NCBI RefSeq assembly: GCF_020707265.1 | Contig: NZ_JAJFEQ010000009.1 | Span: forward strand, 1 to 64,000 | DNA: 64,000 bases | DNA from: Massilia sp. IC2-477 | Lineage (GTDB): Bacteria > Pseudomonadota > Gammaproteobacteria > Burkholderiales > Burkholderiaceae_D | Reading direction: 5' to 3' | In this document: one piece after another, positions 35,373 to 44,517 of the stretch | Numbering within the stretch: the first letter of the stretch is position 1 | How the letters are laid out: each line of letters starts with the position of its first letter | Position numbers and translations under genes: made by a program | The notes under the pieces: generated by a model | What the model saw: the letters and a program-made list of their open reading frames with translations, nothing else | What the model was told of the DNA's origin: nothing | The model's database searches: none

Positions 35373-38300
35373 TCAAGCGCGCAACCATGACCAGCGATGA
35401 GGCCATCGACGCGTGGTATAGGCAAGCCTTGCGCTGAGTTCGATCCGCCACAAGCTGCCCTCGCCAGGGGCGGTATGCAAGCCGGCTTCGGCATGAATTA
35501 GTCGGGCACGCTCTTCGATGCCACGCAGGCCCCAGTGGCCCAGCTTGTCGCGAGCCCCCGCTGCTATGCCGATGCCGTCGTCGCGCACGCTCAACACAAG
35601 GCTGCGGGTACCATATGCGACCAGTACCTCGTGCCGGCTTGCCCCGGCATGTCGAAATGCGTTGCGCAAGGCTTCACGGCCGATCGCGCACAGCTCCTGT
35701 TCGACCACCGGCTGCAGCGGGCGTACCTGTCCCTCCACCCTCAGCGAGAAAACCTGGTGCGGCCCCGCTTCGCGCTCGCCGACCTGGCGCAGGTAGTCAG
35801 GCAGGCTGGGTCGGCCGGCCCCAGCGTCGCGCAATGCCACGACCTTGTCGCGCCCTTCGGCGATAGCGGCGTTCGCTTCAAGCACGCTCGTCTGCAGCCG
35901 CGTGTGCAGCGGCGAGCCGGCATCCAGGCCGCCCAACGCAGCCCTGAACTCCAGGACAGCACCCTGGAAGTCCTGGAGCAGGCTGTCGTGCAATTCGCGT
36001 GCGATGCGCGCCCGCTCTTCCAGCTGCACCTGGTGGTGGCGGTTGAAGCTGCGGATCAGGTAGCGCACACGCAGGCGATACCCAAGCCACAGCAGCGCCA
36101 GAGCGGCCAACCCGCAGGCCAGCTTGAACGACCAGGTCTGGCTGAACGTGGGCGCCACGTCGAAAGCGAGCATGCGTTCGCGTTCGCTCCATATCCCGTG
36201 CTCATTCATGGCCCGTACCCGGAACCGGTACGCGCCCGGCGCCAGCCCGGTATAGGTAGCGCTTCGCTCGGTACCTGTTTGCCAGGCATCGTCGACCCCG
36301 TCGAGCCGGTAACTGAACACGACGCGTTCGGGCTTGCGCAGGGCAGGCGCCGTGAAGTCGATGCGCACCCGTGTCGTCCCGGGGGCGATCCGCGGGGCCG
36401 ACAAGGGATAGCCGGTCCCGTCACCCACCAGTCCCAGCACCACCACCTGGGGCGCGATCAGGTTCTGCTCACGCCTTGCAGGATCGATCTCGAGGATGCC
36501 GCCACTGGTGGCCACCCATAGTTGGTTTCCCACCATCGTCAAGGATGGCTGGTCGGCCGCCGAGCCCACATAGCCGTCCAGCGCATCGAGCAGGGTGGCG
36601 CGTAGCGGCGCTCCGTTCTCGCGCGCGCGGCGCCAGTCGGCCGCTTCGACCCGCAACAGGCCGGCGGCGCCGTTCAGCCAGCGGCTACCATCGGCAGCAA
36701 CCAGTACGCCACTGACATTGCGCAGAGATCCGGGGTTGCCTGAATGTAGTCGGCGAAAGCGCTGTCCGTCCCACACACTCACCCCAGCTTCGCCGCAGAC
36801 GACCAGTTCCGGGACTGCCGACAGGCAGGTCGGCTGGCCGATCCCGGCCAGTGCGGCCTGGTCGAACTCGATGGTCTTGCGTCCGTTTTCGAACAGGAGC
36901 AGGCGGCCGTCGACCAGTCCGCGCCACATCTGTCCCTGCCGGCCTGCGGCACTGAAGGTGAATTCGTCGAACCTCGGCTTGCTCAGGGTTTCCCAGTCGC
37001 GCCCATCCCAGACCCGAACCGGCGTGCTGATGCCGCCGAGCCAAAGACGTTCGCCGTCGGTGCGCAGCCAGGCGCCGGGAGGCAGTACGGGCAGGGCGAT
37101 CCGGTCTTCGCGCCCCGCGCGCCGCCGCCGGATGCCATTTTCCGTCAGCAGCACGACCGTGCCGTCTGCGCTGCGCGCCGCGCCGCGGTATTTGCCCGCC
37201 AATTCAGTCATGCGCTGGCTGGCCGGATCGTAATGCCAGGCGCGTTTGCTTTCCGGAGCCACGATCCAGACGCTGCCGTCGGCCTCAGGGGCGATATGGT
37301 AGGTGCCGGTGGTAGGCGGCAGCGCTACCGGCATCAAGGCATTCTTGCGAAAACGTTCGAGACCGTTCGGAGTGCCAAGCCAGATATTTCCTTCCCGGTC
37401 TTCCAGCACCACGTTCGGAGCGAGCGAGCCGAGCTGCCAGGCTTGGTCAAGGCGGCTGGTCGTGGCGACTTCCACCTCGATGCGCCCTGTACTGCCGGTC
37501 CCCGCTTTGGCGGCAAGGCAGACTCCCGCAGGACAGCGCAAGGCCCACAAATTGCCGTCCCGATCGAACAAGCCATAGAAACTTGCCTCGCGTGCAGTGG
37601 CATTCGCCGGCCGTTTGATCGTCGGCGCCGGCGTCGGCACCAGGTTGAAGCGGCCGTCTTCGATGGTCCACAGCCTGCCGTCGGGCGACATGGACAGTTT
37701 CAGGATCCGAGGCGCTGCCTCGCCATGGCCGGGCGCGGGCAGGGCTGCCCGGACGAAGCGGTGCGTGGTGCGATCGTACCGGAACAGCTCGGTATAGGTC
37801 GCGGCCCACAATTGGCCGCCGCCGTCCAGCGCGAGTGCGGGTGTGAACTCGTCGGGATAGCCGTGTGCCGCACCGATGCGCGTCCAGCGCCCCTGTTCCA
37901 GCCGCATCAATCCGTTCGAGGTCCCGACCCAGAGCGCACCGTCGATATCGCGCGTCACTGCGTGCACGCGGGTGATCGGGCTGCCCTCGCTGAATTGCGC
38001 GAGGTGTTCGAGACGCCCGTCGGCGCGCAGCACGCTCAGGCCCTGGTCTTCGTAGCCGATGTACAGATCGCCGTTGCTTTCCGCCGTGAGCGTGTAGATC
38101 CGGTTACTCAGCAGGCGCTCGCCGTTGGCTGCCGAAAACGCATGGAAACGCAGGCCATCGAAACGGTAAAGGCCGTTTGGCGTGCCGAGCCAGAGCCAGC
38201 CGTCCGGCGTCTGCGCCAGCTTCTTGACTGGGCCCGGTATGCCGTCCTTGGTGCCCCACACGCTGTGGTGATAGTGTTCCAGCGCCGGAGCGAATGCGGC

Positions 38301-38414
38301 AGCGCCCTGACTGAACGCCAGTCCTGCCAGCGCAACAACGAAGGCCCGCAGCAAGCAGCGCAGGAGGGCGCTTGCCGCAATAGTGTCGAGGGTGTGCGTC
38401 AGGACCTGTCTCAT
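35373..38414 (-). CDS. Orphan two-component sensor with propeller sensor domain (Reg_prop-Y_Y_Y-HisKA_3)
   Basis: 1013 residues. After a signal/anchor helix, the large periplasmic part is a two-propeller sensor with Reg_prop repeats (TPDGWLWLGTPNGLYRFDG; DIDGALWVGTSNGLMRLEQG; DREGNIWLGTPNGLERFRKN), closed by a Y_Y_Y domain (FSYRLDGVDDAWQTGTERSA; LAPGAYRFRVRAMNEHGIWS). One helix (FKLACGLAALALLWLGYRL) precedes HisKA_3 with the phosphoacceptor in RIARELHDSLLQDFQG, and an HATPase_c domain (IGREALRNAFRHAG; VRDDGIGI). NarL/FixJ-type partners are expected, but no response regulator is adjacent. Such sensors often monitor carbohydrate or polymer breakdown products. Confidence 0.93.
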   Translation of the reverse strand: MRQVLTHTLDTIAASALLRCLLRAFVVALAGLAFSQGAAAFAPALEHYHHSVWGTKDGIPGPVKKLAQTPDGWLWLGTPNGLYRFDGLRFHAFSAANGERLLSNRIYTLTAESNGDLYIGYEDQGLSVLRADGRLEHLAQFSEGSPITRVHAVTRDIDGALWVGTSNGLMRLEQGRWTRIGAAHGYPDEFTPALALDGGGQLWAATYTELFRYDRTTHRFVRAALPAPGHGEAAPRILKLSMSPDGRLWTIEDGRFNLVPTPAPTIKRPANATAREASFYGLFDRDGNLWALRCPAGVCLAAKAGTGSTGRIEVEVATTSRLDQAWQLGSLAPNVVLEDREGNIWLGTPNGLERFRKNALMPVALPPTTGTYHIAPEADGSVWIVAPESKRAWHYDPASQRMTELAGKYRGAARSADGTVVLLTENGIRRRRAGREDRIALPVLPPGAWLRTDGERLWLGGISTPVRVWDGRDWETLSKPRFDEFTFSAAGRQGQMWRGLVDGRLLLFENGRKTIEFDQAALAGIGQPTCLSAVPELVVCGEAGVSVWDGQRFRRLHSGNPGSLRNVSGVLVAADGSRWLNGAAGLLRVEAADWRRARENGAPLRATLLDALDGYVGSAADQPSLTMVGNQLWVATSGGILEIDPARREQNLIAPQVVVLGLVGDGTGYPLSAPRIAPGTTRVRIDFTAPALRKPERVVFSYRLDGVDDAWQTGTERSATYTGLAPGAYRFRVRAMNEHGIWSERERMLAFDVAPTFSQTWSFKLACGLAALALLWLGYRLRVRYLIRSFNRHHQVQLEERARIARELHDSLLQDFQGAVLEFRAALGGLDAGSPLHTRLQTSVLEANAAIAEGRDKVVALRDAGAGRPSLPDYLRQVGEREAGPHQVFSLRVEGQVRPLQPVVEQELCAIGREALRNAFRHAGASRHEVLVAYGTRSLVLSVRDDGIGIAAGARDKLGHWGLRGIEERARLIHAEAGLHTAPGEGSLWRIELSARLAYTTRRWPHRWSWLRA

Positions 38415-38523
38415 TCATTGCCGCCGGAGTCGATGAGGCATGGATGCAGGCAGCAAGGGCCGCCCCGTATTGACGATAGCAGCAAAATTGCGTTAGTGGA
38501 AGTTTTCGCGGGTCTGGCCCGGC

Positions 38524-38994
38524 TCATCCGCTGCAAGCGCCGCAGCCTGCCGCGCCACGGCTCAAGGACTTCATCTGCTGTATCCGCATGTAGCGCGAGC
38601 CGATCAGCACCTCGCGCAAGAAGTAGATGTAGCTGCCGATCAGACAGCCCATGGCGAGCACGAAGCAGCTGGCGATGGTATGGTCCAGCGGTAGGTTGGC
38701 AGTATCGCCCAGGAACAGCATGCCGATCACGAGACAGACGAGCAGGCCGCAGGCGGTATTCAGCGTGATCGCGAAGTTGATGAGATGGCCGCGCTGGTGC
38801 AGGACCTGGAGCTCGAGCATGCATGTTTCGTCGGGGCCGGGCAGCAGCCTGGCTTCCAGCACCCGCGTCCGGTCGATGATGCGAGCGAGCCGGTTGGTCA
38901 GCACCACGAGCATGGTTCCGACACCGGTCAGCAGGAACACCGGCGCAATCGCCAGCTGGATGATGAGGCCGATATCCGCGAGCTGGATGTTCAC
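38524..38994 (-). CDS. DUF2721 family membrane protein
   Basis: 156 residues with three hydrophobic helices (LIIQLAIAPVFLLTGVGTML; LINFAITLNTACGLLVCLVI; FVLAMGCLIGSYIYFLREVL) and the RLARIIDRTR motif after helix 1 that marks DUF2721. It ends in a short Cys-containing tail (GCGACSG). Function unknown. It lies between the sensor kinase (109 bp away) and the EAL gene, all reverse strand, but gaps suggest separate transcripts. Confidence 0.85.
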   Translation of the reverse strand: MNIQLADIGLIIQLAIAPVFLLTGVGTMLVVLTNRLARIIDRTRVLEARLLPGPDETCMLELQVLHQRGHLINFAITLNTACGLLVCLVIGMLFLGDTANLPLDHTIASCFVLAMGCLIGSYIYFLREVLIGSRYMRIQQMKSLSRGAAGCGACSG

Positions 38995-39070
38995 CTTGCA
39001 GCGCCCATGGAGTCGGTATTGCCGCGTGACGGCAGACGGAATCGGGGAGGCATCGCGTTTCTCATGTTTC

Positions 39071-41272
39071 TCATGTCAGCAATCGTGGCCGTGTATCGGC
39101 GGTCGGGAGCTGCATCTCGTGCATGCGCACCCACTGTGCGAACTCACGGGCGGGCAGGGGAGGTGCGACGTAGTAGCCCTGCGCCTCGTCGCAGCCGAAG
39201 GCGAGCAGTGCGTCCCAGATCTCGCGGCTGGCCGTTCCTTCCGCCACGACCGCCATGCCGAGATCATGGGCGAGGTCGATCGTCGCCTTGACGATCGCCG
39301 CGGCGCGCTTGTCGGACAACATGTTGCTGGTGAATCCGTGGTCGATCTTGATCACGTTCACCGGCAGCATCGTGAGATAGTTGAGGGACGAGTAACCGGT
39401 GCCGAAGTCGTCGATGTAGAGCTGAAAGCCCAGGCGGCTGAGCGTGTTCAGTTCCGCGATCGAGGCGCCGGGATTGACGATCAGGCTGCTTTCGGTGATC
39501 TCCAGTCCGATCCAGTCGGGCGTACCGCCGCAATCCGCCAGCAGTGCCTGCAAGTCGTCGGCCAGCCCGCCTCCGGTGAGGTTGCGGGTGGACAGGTTGA
39601 CCGCGATCGGCAGCGACAATCCTTCGCGTCTCCAGGCCTGCGCCTGGCGCACGGATTCCTGCAGCATGTGCCTAGTCAACGCGTGAATCAGTTCGCTCGA
39701 TTCGATGAGGGGCACGAACTCCGACGGCGGCACCATGCCCCGCTCCGGATGCCGCCAGCGGACCAGCGCTTCGGCGCCAAGTACCGCGCCGGTCGTCATC
39801 GATACCTTGGGCTGGCAGTACAACTCGATCTGGCCGTCGCTGATCGCATTGCGGAACTGTCCGAGCAGGGCCAGGCGGGCCGGATCGTAGGGGTCTTCGG
39901 CCGGCGAGTAGACCATGCAGTTCAGCCCGTTCTGGCGCGCCTGGTACACCGCGACGTCGGCCTTGCGCAGCAGTTCGGTGAGCTCGCGTGCGTGGAGGGG
40001 CGCCACGGCCGTGCCGACGGTTGCGCCGATGTCGTACTGTACGCCGGCGATCGCAAAGGTCGTCTCGAAGGCGCCGGCAATGATGCTCGCGATCCGTGCG
40101 GCATCCTGTGCCTGCCTGCCCTGCAGGATGACACTGAACTGGGCATTGCCGGTGCGGGACAGGTGGGCATCCGTGTCGAGCAGGCCGGCAATGCGACGTG
40201 CCACATCGCGCAGCAGGGTGTCCGCATTCACGTGCCCGAGGGTCAGGTTGATCTGCCGGAAGTAGGGCAGTTCGACGATCAGGAGTGCAAGCGGCATGGC
40301 TGGACCTCCGTCGCCGAGCAGGGTCGCGAGCCGCTTTCGCATCGCGACCCGATTCGGCAGGCCGGTCGTGTCGTCGAAGAAGGCCAGGCGCTGGATTTCC
40401 TGCTGCGCGCGGCGGATCTCGGTAATGTCCTGGATGACGCCGACCATGCGCTGCGGCCGGCCGGCTGCGTCGGTCGTCACATCGGCCAGCGAATGGACAT
40501 GGCGGACGTCGTCCTCGCCGTGGACCACCCGGTACTGGCAGTTGTAGCGTTCGCCCGGCACGCTGAATGCCCGGTCGCGCGCCGCGACGACGCGCGCGAG
40601 GTCGTCGGGGTGGATGCGCCGGTTCAGATCGTCAAGCCGGATCGGGAGGCTGTCCTGGTGCATGCTGAAGATGCGATAGGCTTCGGGCGAGCTGGTCTCG
40701 ACGATGCCGGTATGGACGTCCGCAACCCAGGTGCCGAGATGGGCGATTTCTTGCGCGTGTTCGAGGTCGCAACGTGCCTGCAGCAGCTGGTCGTGCAGGC
40801 GGCGCTGCTCGGTAATGTCGACGGTCGCGCAGGCGAACCAGGTGCGCTCGTAACTGTCGCCGGCCACCCGGTGTCCACACACGCGCAGCACATGGCTGCT
40901 GCCGTCCTGCCAGGGTGTCCTGAGTTCGAGTGCGAAGCTGGTGCCGGACAGTACGCATCGCTCGAAGGCATCGAGCAGAAGCTCGCGTTCGTCGGGGTGG
41001 ATGCGCTCGACCAGCGCAGCGATCGAAGGCTCGACCGCGCCATCTTGCAGCCCGAGGTTGCGATATTGCTGCGCCGACCAGCTGACCTTGCCGTCTGTCA
41101 GGTTGAGGATGGTGCATCCGAGGCCGGTGATCTCCTGCGAGATCGCCAGGATGTCCTGCAGGTGCGCCAGGCGGGCTGCGGCATCGCAGGGTGCCTTCTC
41201 GATCCCTGGAGCGCTGATCGCCTCGCGTTTAGCGGCGACCTCATGTCTTGTTGCTGACGGTGGATGCAGCAT
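39071..41272 (-). CDS. PAS-PAS-GGDEF-EAL protein, probable c-di-GMP phosphodiesterase
   Basis: 733 residues, apparently cytosolic: two PAS domains with PAC segments (about 40-160 and 165-290), GGDEF (about 300-455), EAL (about 470-725). The GGDEF active site reads GNAQF instead of GG(D/E)EF, so cyclase activity is probably lost. The EAL domain keeps AEALVRW, IEITESS-type, DDFGTGYSS, KIDHGF and VAEGT, so c-di-GMP hydrolysis is expected, with the degenerate GGDEF possibly a GTP sensor. The PAS domains may sense a ligand or redox state. Transcribed away from the MarR gene with 163 bp between. Confidence 0.92.
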   Translation of the reverse strand: MLHPPSATRHEVAAKREAISAPGIEKAPCDAAARLAHLQDILAISQEITGLGCTILNLTDGKVSWSAQQYRNLGLQDGAVEPSIAALVERIHPDERELLLDAFERCVLSGTSFALELRTPWQDGSSHVLRVCGHRVAGDSYERTWFACATVDITEQRRLHDQLLQARCDLEHAQEIAHLGTWVADVHTGIVETSSPEAYRIFSMHQDSLPIRLDDLNRRIHPDDLARVVAARDRAFSVPGERYNCQYRVVHGEDDVRHVHSLADVTTDAAGRPQRMVGVIQDITEIRRAQQEIQRLAFFDDTTGLPNRVAMRKRLATLLGDGGPAMPLALLIVELPYFRQINLTLGHVNADTLLRDVARRIAGLLDTDAHLSRTGNAQFSVILQGRQAQDAARIASIIAGAFETTFAIAGVQYDIGATVGTAVAPLHARELTELLRKADVAVYQARQNGLNCMVYSPAEDPYDPARLALLGQFRNAISDGQIELYCQPKVSMTTGAVLGAEALVRWRHPERGMVPPSEFVPLIESSELIHALTRHMLQESVRQAQAWRREGLSLPIAVNLSTRNLTGGGLADDLQALLADCGGTPDWIGLEITESSLIVNPGASIAELNTLSRLGFQLYIDDFGTGYSSLNYLTMLPVNVIKIDHGFTSNMLSDKRAAAIVKATIDLAHDLGMAVVAEGTASREIWDALLAFGCDEAQGYYVAPPLPAREFAQWVRMHEMQLPTADTRPRLLT

Positions 41273-41400
41273 GATCGTTCCCCTGCAGTTGACGGTCTCG
41301 GCGACTTCACTATTGTTCTTCCGAGCAGCTGTGTCGAGTAAATATGTGTGAGGACTCGTTTCCCTTCCCTTGATCGCTTCTCAAAATTCATTAGGACTCC

Positions 41401-41428
41401 TTGACATTTTTCGGAGCTGTGCTATCCT
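41401..41428 (+). promoter_or_regulatory. Sigma-70 promoter giving a nearly leaderless MarR mRNA
   Basis: TTGACA (41401-41406), a 16-nt spacer and TATCCT (41423-41428). Transcription would begin about 41435, at the MarR start codon. No Shine-Dalgarno sequence is visible. Confidence 0.65.
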
Positions 41429-41435
41429 GTCGTTC

Positions 41436-42089
41436 ATGGACATCAAACCTGAAACTCCCTGGGACAGCACGCCGGACATTTCGGCGCGCATCGTGACCGC
41501 CATCGGCCGCATCGCCACCGTGCTGCGTTCGGGGATGTGGGAGGTGTCGACCGGCGAAGGTCTGAATCCGGCGCAGGCGGAGATCCTGCAACTGCTGCAG
41601 CACCGGACCCGCGGCGTGCGCCTGACCTGGCTTGCCAGGCAGCTGTCGATCTCGGCCGCGAGCGCCAGCGATTCGGTTGCAGCGCTGGTGTCGAAAGGAC
41701 TGATACGCAAGGCCCGGGCCGAAGACGACGGCCGCGCCACCGCCTTGCACCTGACCCCGGAAGGCGAACAGGTCGTCCAGCGCCTGGCGCATGCATTGTC
41801 GTTTGCCGATTCGGCCGCCTCCAGGCTGGCGCCGGCGCAGCAGGTACAGATGCTCACCGGCCTGTTCAAATTGATTGCAGAATTGCAGAAGACAGATCGC
41901 TTCCCGGAATTGCGTGCCTGCCTGTCGTGCCGGCATTTTGAGCCGAACAAATATCCGGCCCAGGAGGTGCCGCATCATTGTGCGCTGGTGAATGCGCCGC
42001 TGCCGATCTCCTTCCTGCGCATCGATTGCGCCGAACACGAGCCGACCGACCCGGTTAGCCAGCGTCGCAATTGGGAGGCATTTGCATGA
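41436..42089 (+). CDS. MarR-family regulator with C-terminal Cys/His extension
   Basis: 217 residues. The winged-helix MarR core (about 15-150) shows LNPAQAEILQLL, WLARQLSISAASASDSVAAL and the wing KARAEDDGRATALHLTPEG. Beyond the usual ~145 residues there is an extension with CLSCRHFEPN, HHCALVNAPL and RIDCAEHEP, spaced like a metal- or redox-sensing site. ATG 41436 is chosen because a near-consensus promoter places transcription start there. The following genes encode an AhpD-like protein and a thiol redoxin, so sensing of peroxide, thiol state or a metal is a reasonable inference. Confidence 0.87.
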   Translation: MDIKPETPWDSTPDISARIVTAIGRIATVLRSGMWEVSTGEGLNPAQAEILQLLQHRTRGVRLTWLARQLSISAASASDSVAALVSKGLIRKARAEDDGRATALHLTPEGEQVVQRLAHALSFADSAASRLAPAQQVQMLTGLFKLIAELQKTDRFPELRACLSCRHFEPNKYPAQEVPHHCALVNAPLPISFLRIDCAEHEPTDPVSQRRNWEAFA

Positions 42090-42128
42090 GCATTTTTTTT
42101 GGCAGTAATAGTTAGGCCTCCTATTTTT

Positions 42129-42721
42129 GGGTGACGCGGCCGCACCCTTGACCGGCCGCAAAACTGAAGGAGCACACCATGTCCCGTATCGAACTCGTCA
42201 ATCCTGCCACCACCCAAGGCGAAGCCGCCAAGCTGCTGGACCAGATCCACGGCGCCTTCGGCGGCGTCCCGAACATGTTCCGCGCCGTGGCCAATTCCCC
42301 GGCCGCGCTGAAGAGCATGTGGGGCGCGTTCGGCGCGCTGGGCGGCGGCACGCTGGATGCGCGCCTCGGCGAACAGATCGCCGTGGCGATCGCCGACCGC
42401 AACGACTGCGAATACTGCCTCGCCGCGCACACGGCGCTTGGCCGCAAGGCTGGCGCTACCGCCCAGGAAATGGCTGCGGCACAAGCCGGTGAGTCGAGCG
42501 ATCCCAAAACCGCGGCAGCCCTGCAATTCGCCGTCGCGGTGGTGGAGAAGCGTGCCCAGCTTGCCGATACCGACCTTGCCGCACTGCGGGCCGCCGGCTT
42601 CGACGACGGCGAGATCGTCGAGATCATGGCGCACGTGGCGCTAAACCTGTTCACCAATTACGTGAACGTGGCCTTCGCCGTGCCGGTCGATTTCCCCGGC
42701 GTGAAGTTGCGCGCAAAATGA
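42129..42721 (+). repeat. Duplicated unit, copy 1 (leader plus AhpD-like gene)
   Basis: Equal-length counterpart of 44979-45571. Both begin GGGTGACGCGGCCGCACCC, both have ACCGGCCGCA and CTGAAGGAGCAC, and both place the ATG 50 bp from the unit start. The similarity continues to the stop codon. Confidence 0.85.
42179..42721 (+). CDS. Carboxymuconolactone decarboxylase/AhpD-like protein, copy 1
   Basis: 180 residues, all-helical AhpD-like fold. The redox motif CEYCLAAHTALGRKAG (CxxC with the following His) is that of AhpD-type peroxidases rather than true carboxymuconolactone decarboxylases, which lack the CxxC. It probably reduces peroxides or shuttles thiol electrons. Start ATG after AAGGAG. 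Its stop overlaps the ATG of the redoxin gene, so the two are translationally coupled. A paralogue with about 20 differences is at 45029. Confidence 0.92.
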   Translation: MSRIELVNPATTQGEAAKLLDQIHGAFGGVPNMFRAVANSPAALKSMWGAFGALGGGTLDARLGEQIAVAIADRNDCEYCLAAHTALGRKAGATAQEMAAAQAGESSDPKTAAALQFAVAVVEKRAQLADTDLAALRAAGFDDGEIVEIMAHVALNLFTNYVNVAFAVPVDFPGVKLRAK

Positions 42722-43245
42722 ACGCCCCGACCCTGCATCCCGCTCCGGAATTCGAGGTCTCGGGTTGGCTGAATGCGGCCGGCCCGGTGAGCCTGGCTTC
42801 GCTGCGTGGCCGCGTGGTGGCCGTCTACGCTTTCCAGATGCTGTGTCCTGGCTGCGTCGCCCATGCGCTGCCACAGGCCAAGCAGCTTGGGCAGCACTTC
42901 GGACGCAATGAACTGGCGGTGCTCGGCCTGCATACCGTGTTCGAGCACCACGAGGCCATGAACGAAGCTGCGCTGGCCGCGTTCCTCCACGAGTACCGGA
43001 TCGAGTTTCCGGTCGGTGTGGATCGTCCCGGGGAAGACGGCCCGATTCCGCGGACGATGGAGCGCTACCGGATGCGCGGTACGCCGACACTGCTCCTGTT
43101 CGACCGCCAGGGCGTGCTGCGTCACAGCCTGTTCGGGCACCTGCCGGACCTGCAGGTGGGCGCCCTGATCGGGCGCCTGCTGGCCGAGCCGGAGCCGGGC
43201 GAAGCATGCGATGACGGCGGCTGCCGCATCCCGGGCGGGAGCTGA
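42718..43245 (+). CDS. Thioredoxin-fold redoxin (AhpC/TlpA-like)
   Basis: 175 residues, cytosolic (no signal peptide). The thioredoxin fold has the active site MLCPGC following VVAVYAFQ, and the cis-Pro loop MRGTPTLLLFD. A tail with EACDDGGC adds two more cysteines. Coupled to the AhpD-like gene by a 4-bp overlap, it may be its reducing partner or a peroxiredoxin-like peroxidase. MOSC gene follows 2 bp later. Confidence 0.85.
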   Translation: MNAPTLHPAPEFEVSGWLNAAGPVSLASLRGRVVAVYAFQMLCPGCVAHALPQAKQLGQHFGRNELAVLGLHTVFEHHEAMNEAALAAFLHEYRIEFPVGVDRPGEDGPIPRTMERYRMRGTPTLLLFDRQGVLRHSLFGHLPDLQVGALIGRLLAEPEPGEACDDGGCRIPGGS

Positions 43246-43247
43246 GC

Positions 43248-44066
43248 ATGCACGGCTCCCGATTGCATTGGAGCCCTGCCGGAGACGCCACCGCCGGCGC
43301 CACCGGCGCCGGCGCGGCGCCCCAGGTCCTGGCGCGCCGCATCGATGCGCTGTTGACGGGGCGCGCGCGACCCGTGGCCAGTATCGGCGACGCCCCCGTC
43401 CTCAGCGCCATCGGCAAGCGCGCCCGCCAGGGTGCGCTCTGGCTCTCGCGCGACGGGCTGGAAGGAGACGAGCAGGGCGACCGGACCTATCATGGCGGAC
43501 CGGACAAGGCGCTGCACCATTACCCGGCCGGCCACTACGCGCTGTGGCGCTTGTGGTTCCCGGACGCCCCCGTGGCGCTGGCGGCCGGCGCCTTCGGTGA
43601 AAACATCTCCACGCACGGCTTGACGGAACGGGACGTCCACATCGGCGACGTGTTCCGGGCCGGCACCACGCTGCTGCAGGTGAGCCAGGCGCGCCAGCCC
43701 TGCTTCAAGCTGAACCTGCGCCTCGGGCACGAGAACGCCGCACTGACCATGCAGACTTCCGGCCGCACCGGCTGGTACTACCGCGTGCTCCACGAAGGCT
43801 GGCTGGCATCGGGGGATCGACTGGAACTGGTGGCGCGGCCGCAGCCCGGCTGGCCGCTGGCGCGCCTGATCGCGGCGCTGTATCCGGCCAATCCGGATGC
43901 CGCCTGGCTGGCCGAGGAATGGCGGCTGGCGGCCGCGCTGCCGGAACTGGCCGTGCGCTGGCGCTCGGCTTTCGAGCGGCGCCTGCACACCGGCGCGATC
44001 GAAGACTGGCGCATGCGCCTGTATGGGCCCGACGGCCTGAGTGGCTTGCCGGCCGGGCCGAACTGA
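43248..44066 (+). CDS. MOSC-domain protein, YiiM-like
   Basis: 272 residues: MOSC core with DGLEGDEQGDRTYHGGPDKAL, YPAGHYALWR, GAFGENISTHGLTERDVHIGD and the conserved Cys in QVSQARQPCFKLNLRLG, then a three-helix C-terminal domain. YiiM-type proteins depend on molybdenum cofactor and help reduce N-hydroxylated compounds. It is the third gene of the AhpD-redoxin-MOSC run, starting 2 bp after the redoxin stop. The N terminus is extended by an Ala/Gly-rich stretch. Confidence 0.9.
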   Translation: MHGSRLHWSPAGDATAGATGAGAAPQVLARRIDALLTGRARPVASIGDAPVLSAIGKRARQGALWLSRDGLEGDEQGDRTYHGGPDKALHHYPAGHYALWRLWFPDAPVALAAGAFGENISTHGLTERDVHIGDVFRAGTTLLQVSQARQPCFKLNLRLGHENAALTMQTSGRTGWYYRVLHEGWLASGDRLELVARPQPGWPLARLIAALYPANPDAAWLAEEWRLAAALPELAVRWRSAFERRLHTGAIEDWRMRLYGPDGLSGLPAGPN

Positions 44067-44076
44067 GTTAGTCACC

Positions 44077-44280
44077 TCATTGTTGGGCGCCGGTGCGGAG
44101 GGGCGGCGGCCGCGATCCAGCATGGTCCATGTCTGTTGTGGACGCCGCGCTGCACGGGACCAGTTCCGGGAGCGCCACCGGCGCTTGCGCAGCCGTGAGG
44201 CCGTCCTGTAGATAGATGGACAGGCCAAGCATCGCGGCGGAGACGCCTGTCGCGTACAGCAATTGGTTGGATGTCTTCAC
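44077..44280 (-). CDS. Small hypothetical protein with one hydrophobic segment
   Basis: A GTG at 44280, six bases after GGGAG, opens 67 codons: KTSNQLLYATGVSAAMLGL... a membrane or signal segment, then a Pro/Ala/Thr-rich tail with one Cys. No family recognised. It is convergent with the MOSC gene. Evidence is a good ribosome site and a plausible signal sequence only. Confidence 0.4.
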   Translation of the reverse strand: MKTSNQLLYATGVSAAMLGLSIYLQDGLTAAQAPVALPELVPCSAASTTDMDHAGSRPPPLRTGAQQ

Positions 44281-44409
44281 TGGATACTCCCGCTGTTCTG
44301 TCGCCGCAGGCTCCGGTGCCCGGCGTACTGCTCCAGTATAGGAAGGCCTGCCCGGCAACCCGCATTAACTTCGGTGAACCGGCATGCGGCCCGCGCGGCG
44401 CGACAGTTC

Positions 44410-44453
44410 TTCACATCGATTCACGCACGGGCCCGGCTACCCCTGTCTACACT
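44410..44453 (+). promoter_or_regulatory. Tandem TTCACR repeat (site A) with -10
   Basis: TTCACA (44410-44415) and TTCACG (44420-44425), 10 bp apart, then TACACT (44448-44453) after a 22-nt gap. The same arrangement is found at 49715, 60783 and 63700. Upstream of the 136-residue unknown protein. Confidence 0.65.
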
Positions 44454-44517
44454 GGTGTCATGGCCCGGCAGCCCGCCGTACCGGCGCGGGGTCTTTCCCT
44501 ATCTTGGTGGAGACGAC

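Noticed and set aside
42179..42721. True carboxymuconolactone decarboxylase of the beta-ketoadipate pathway
   Set aside because: The CxxC-His redox motif and neighbouring redoxin indicate an AhpD-like role; no other beta-ketoadipate genes are present.
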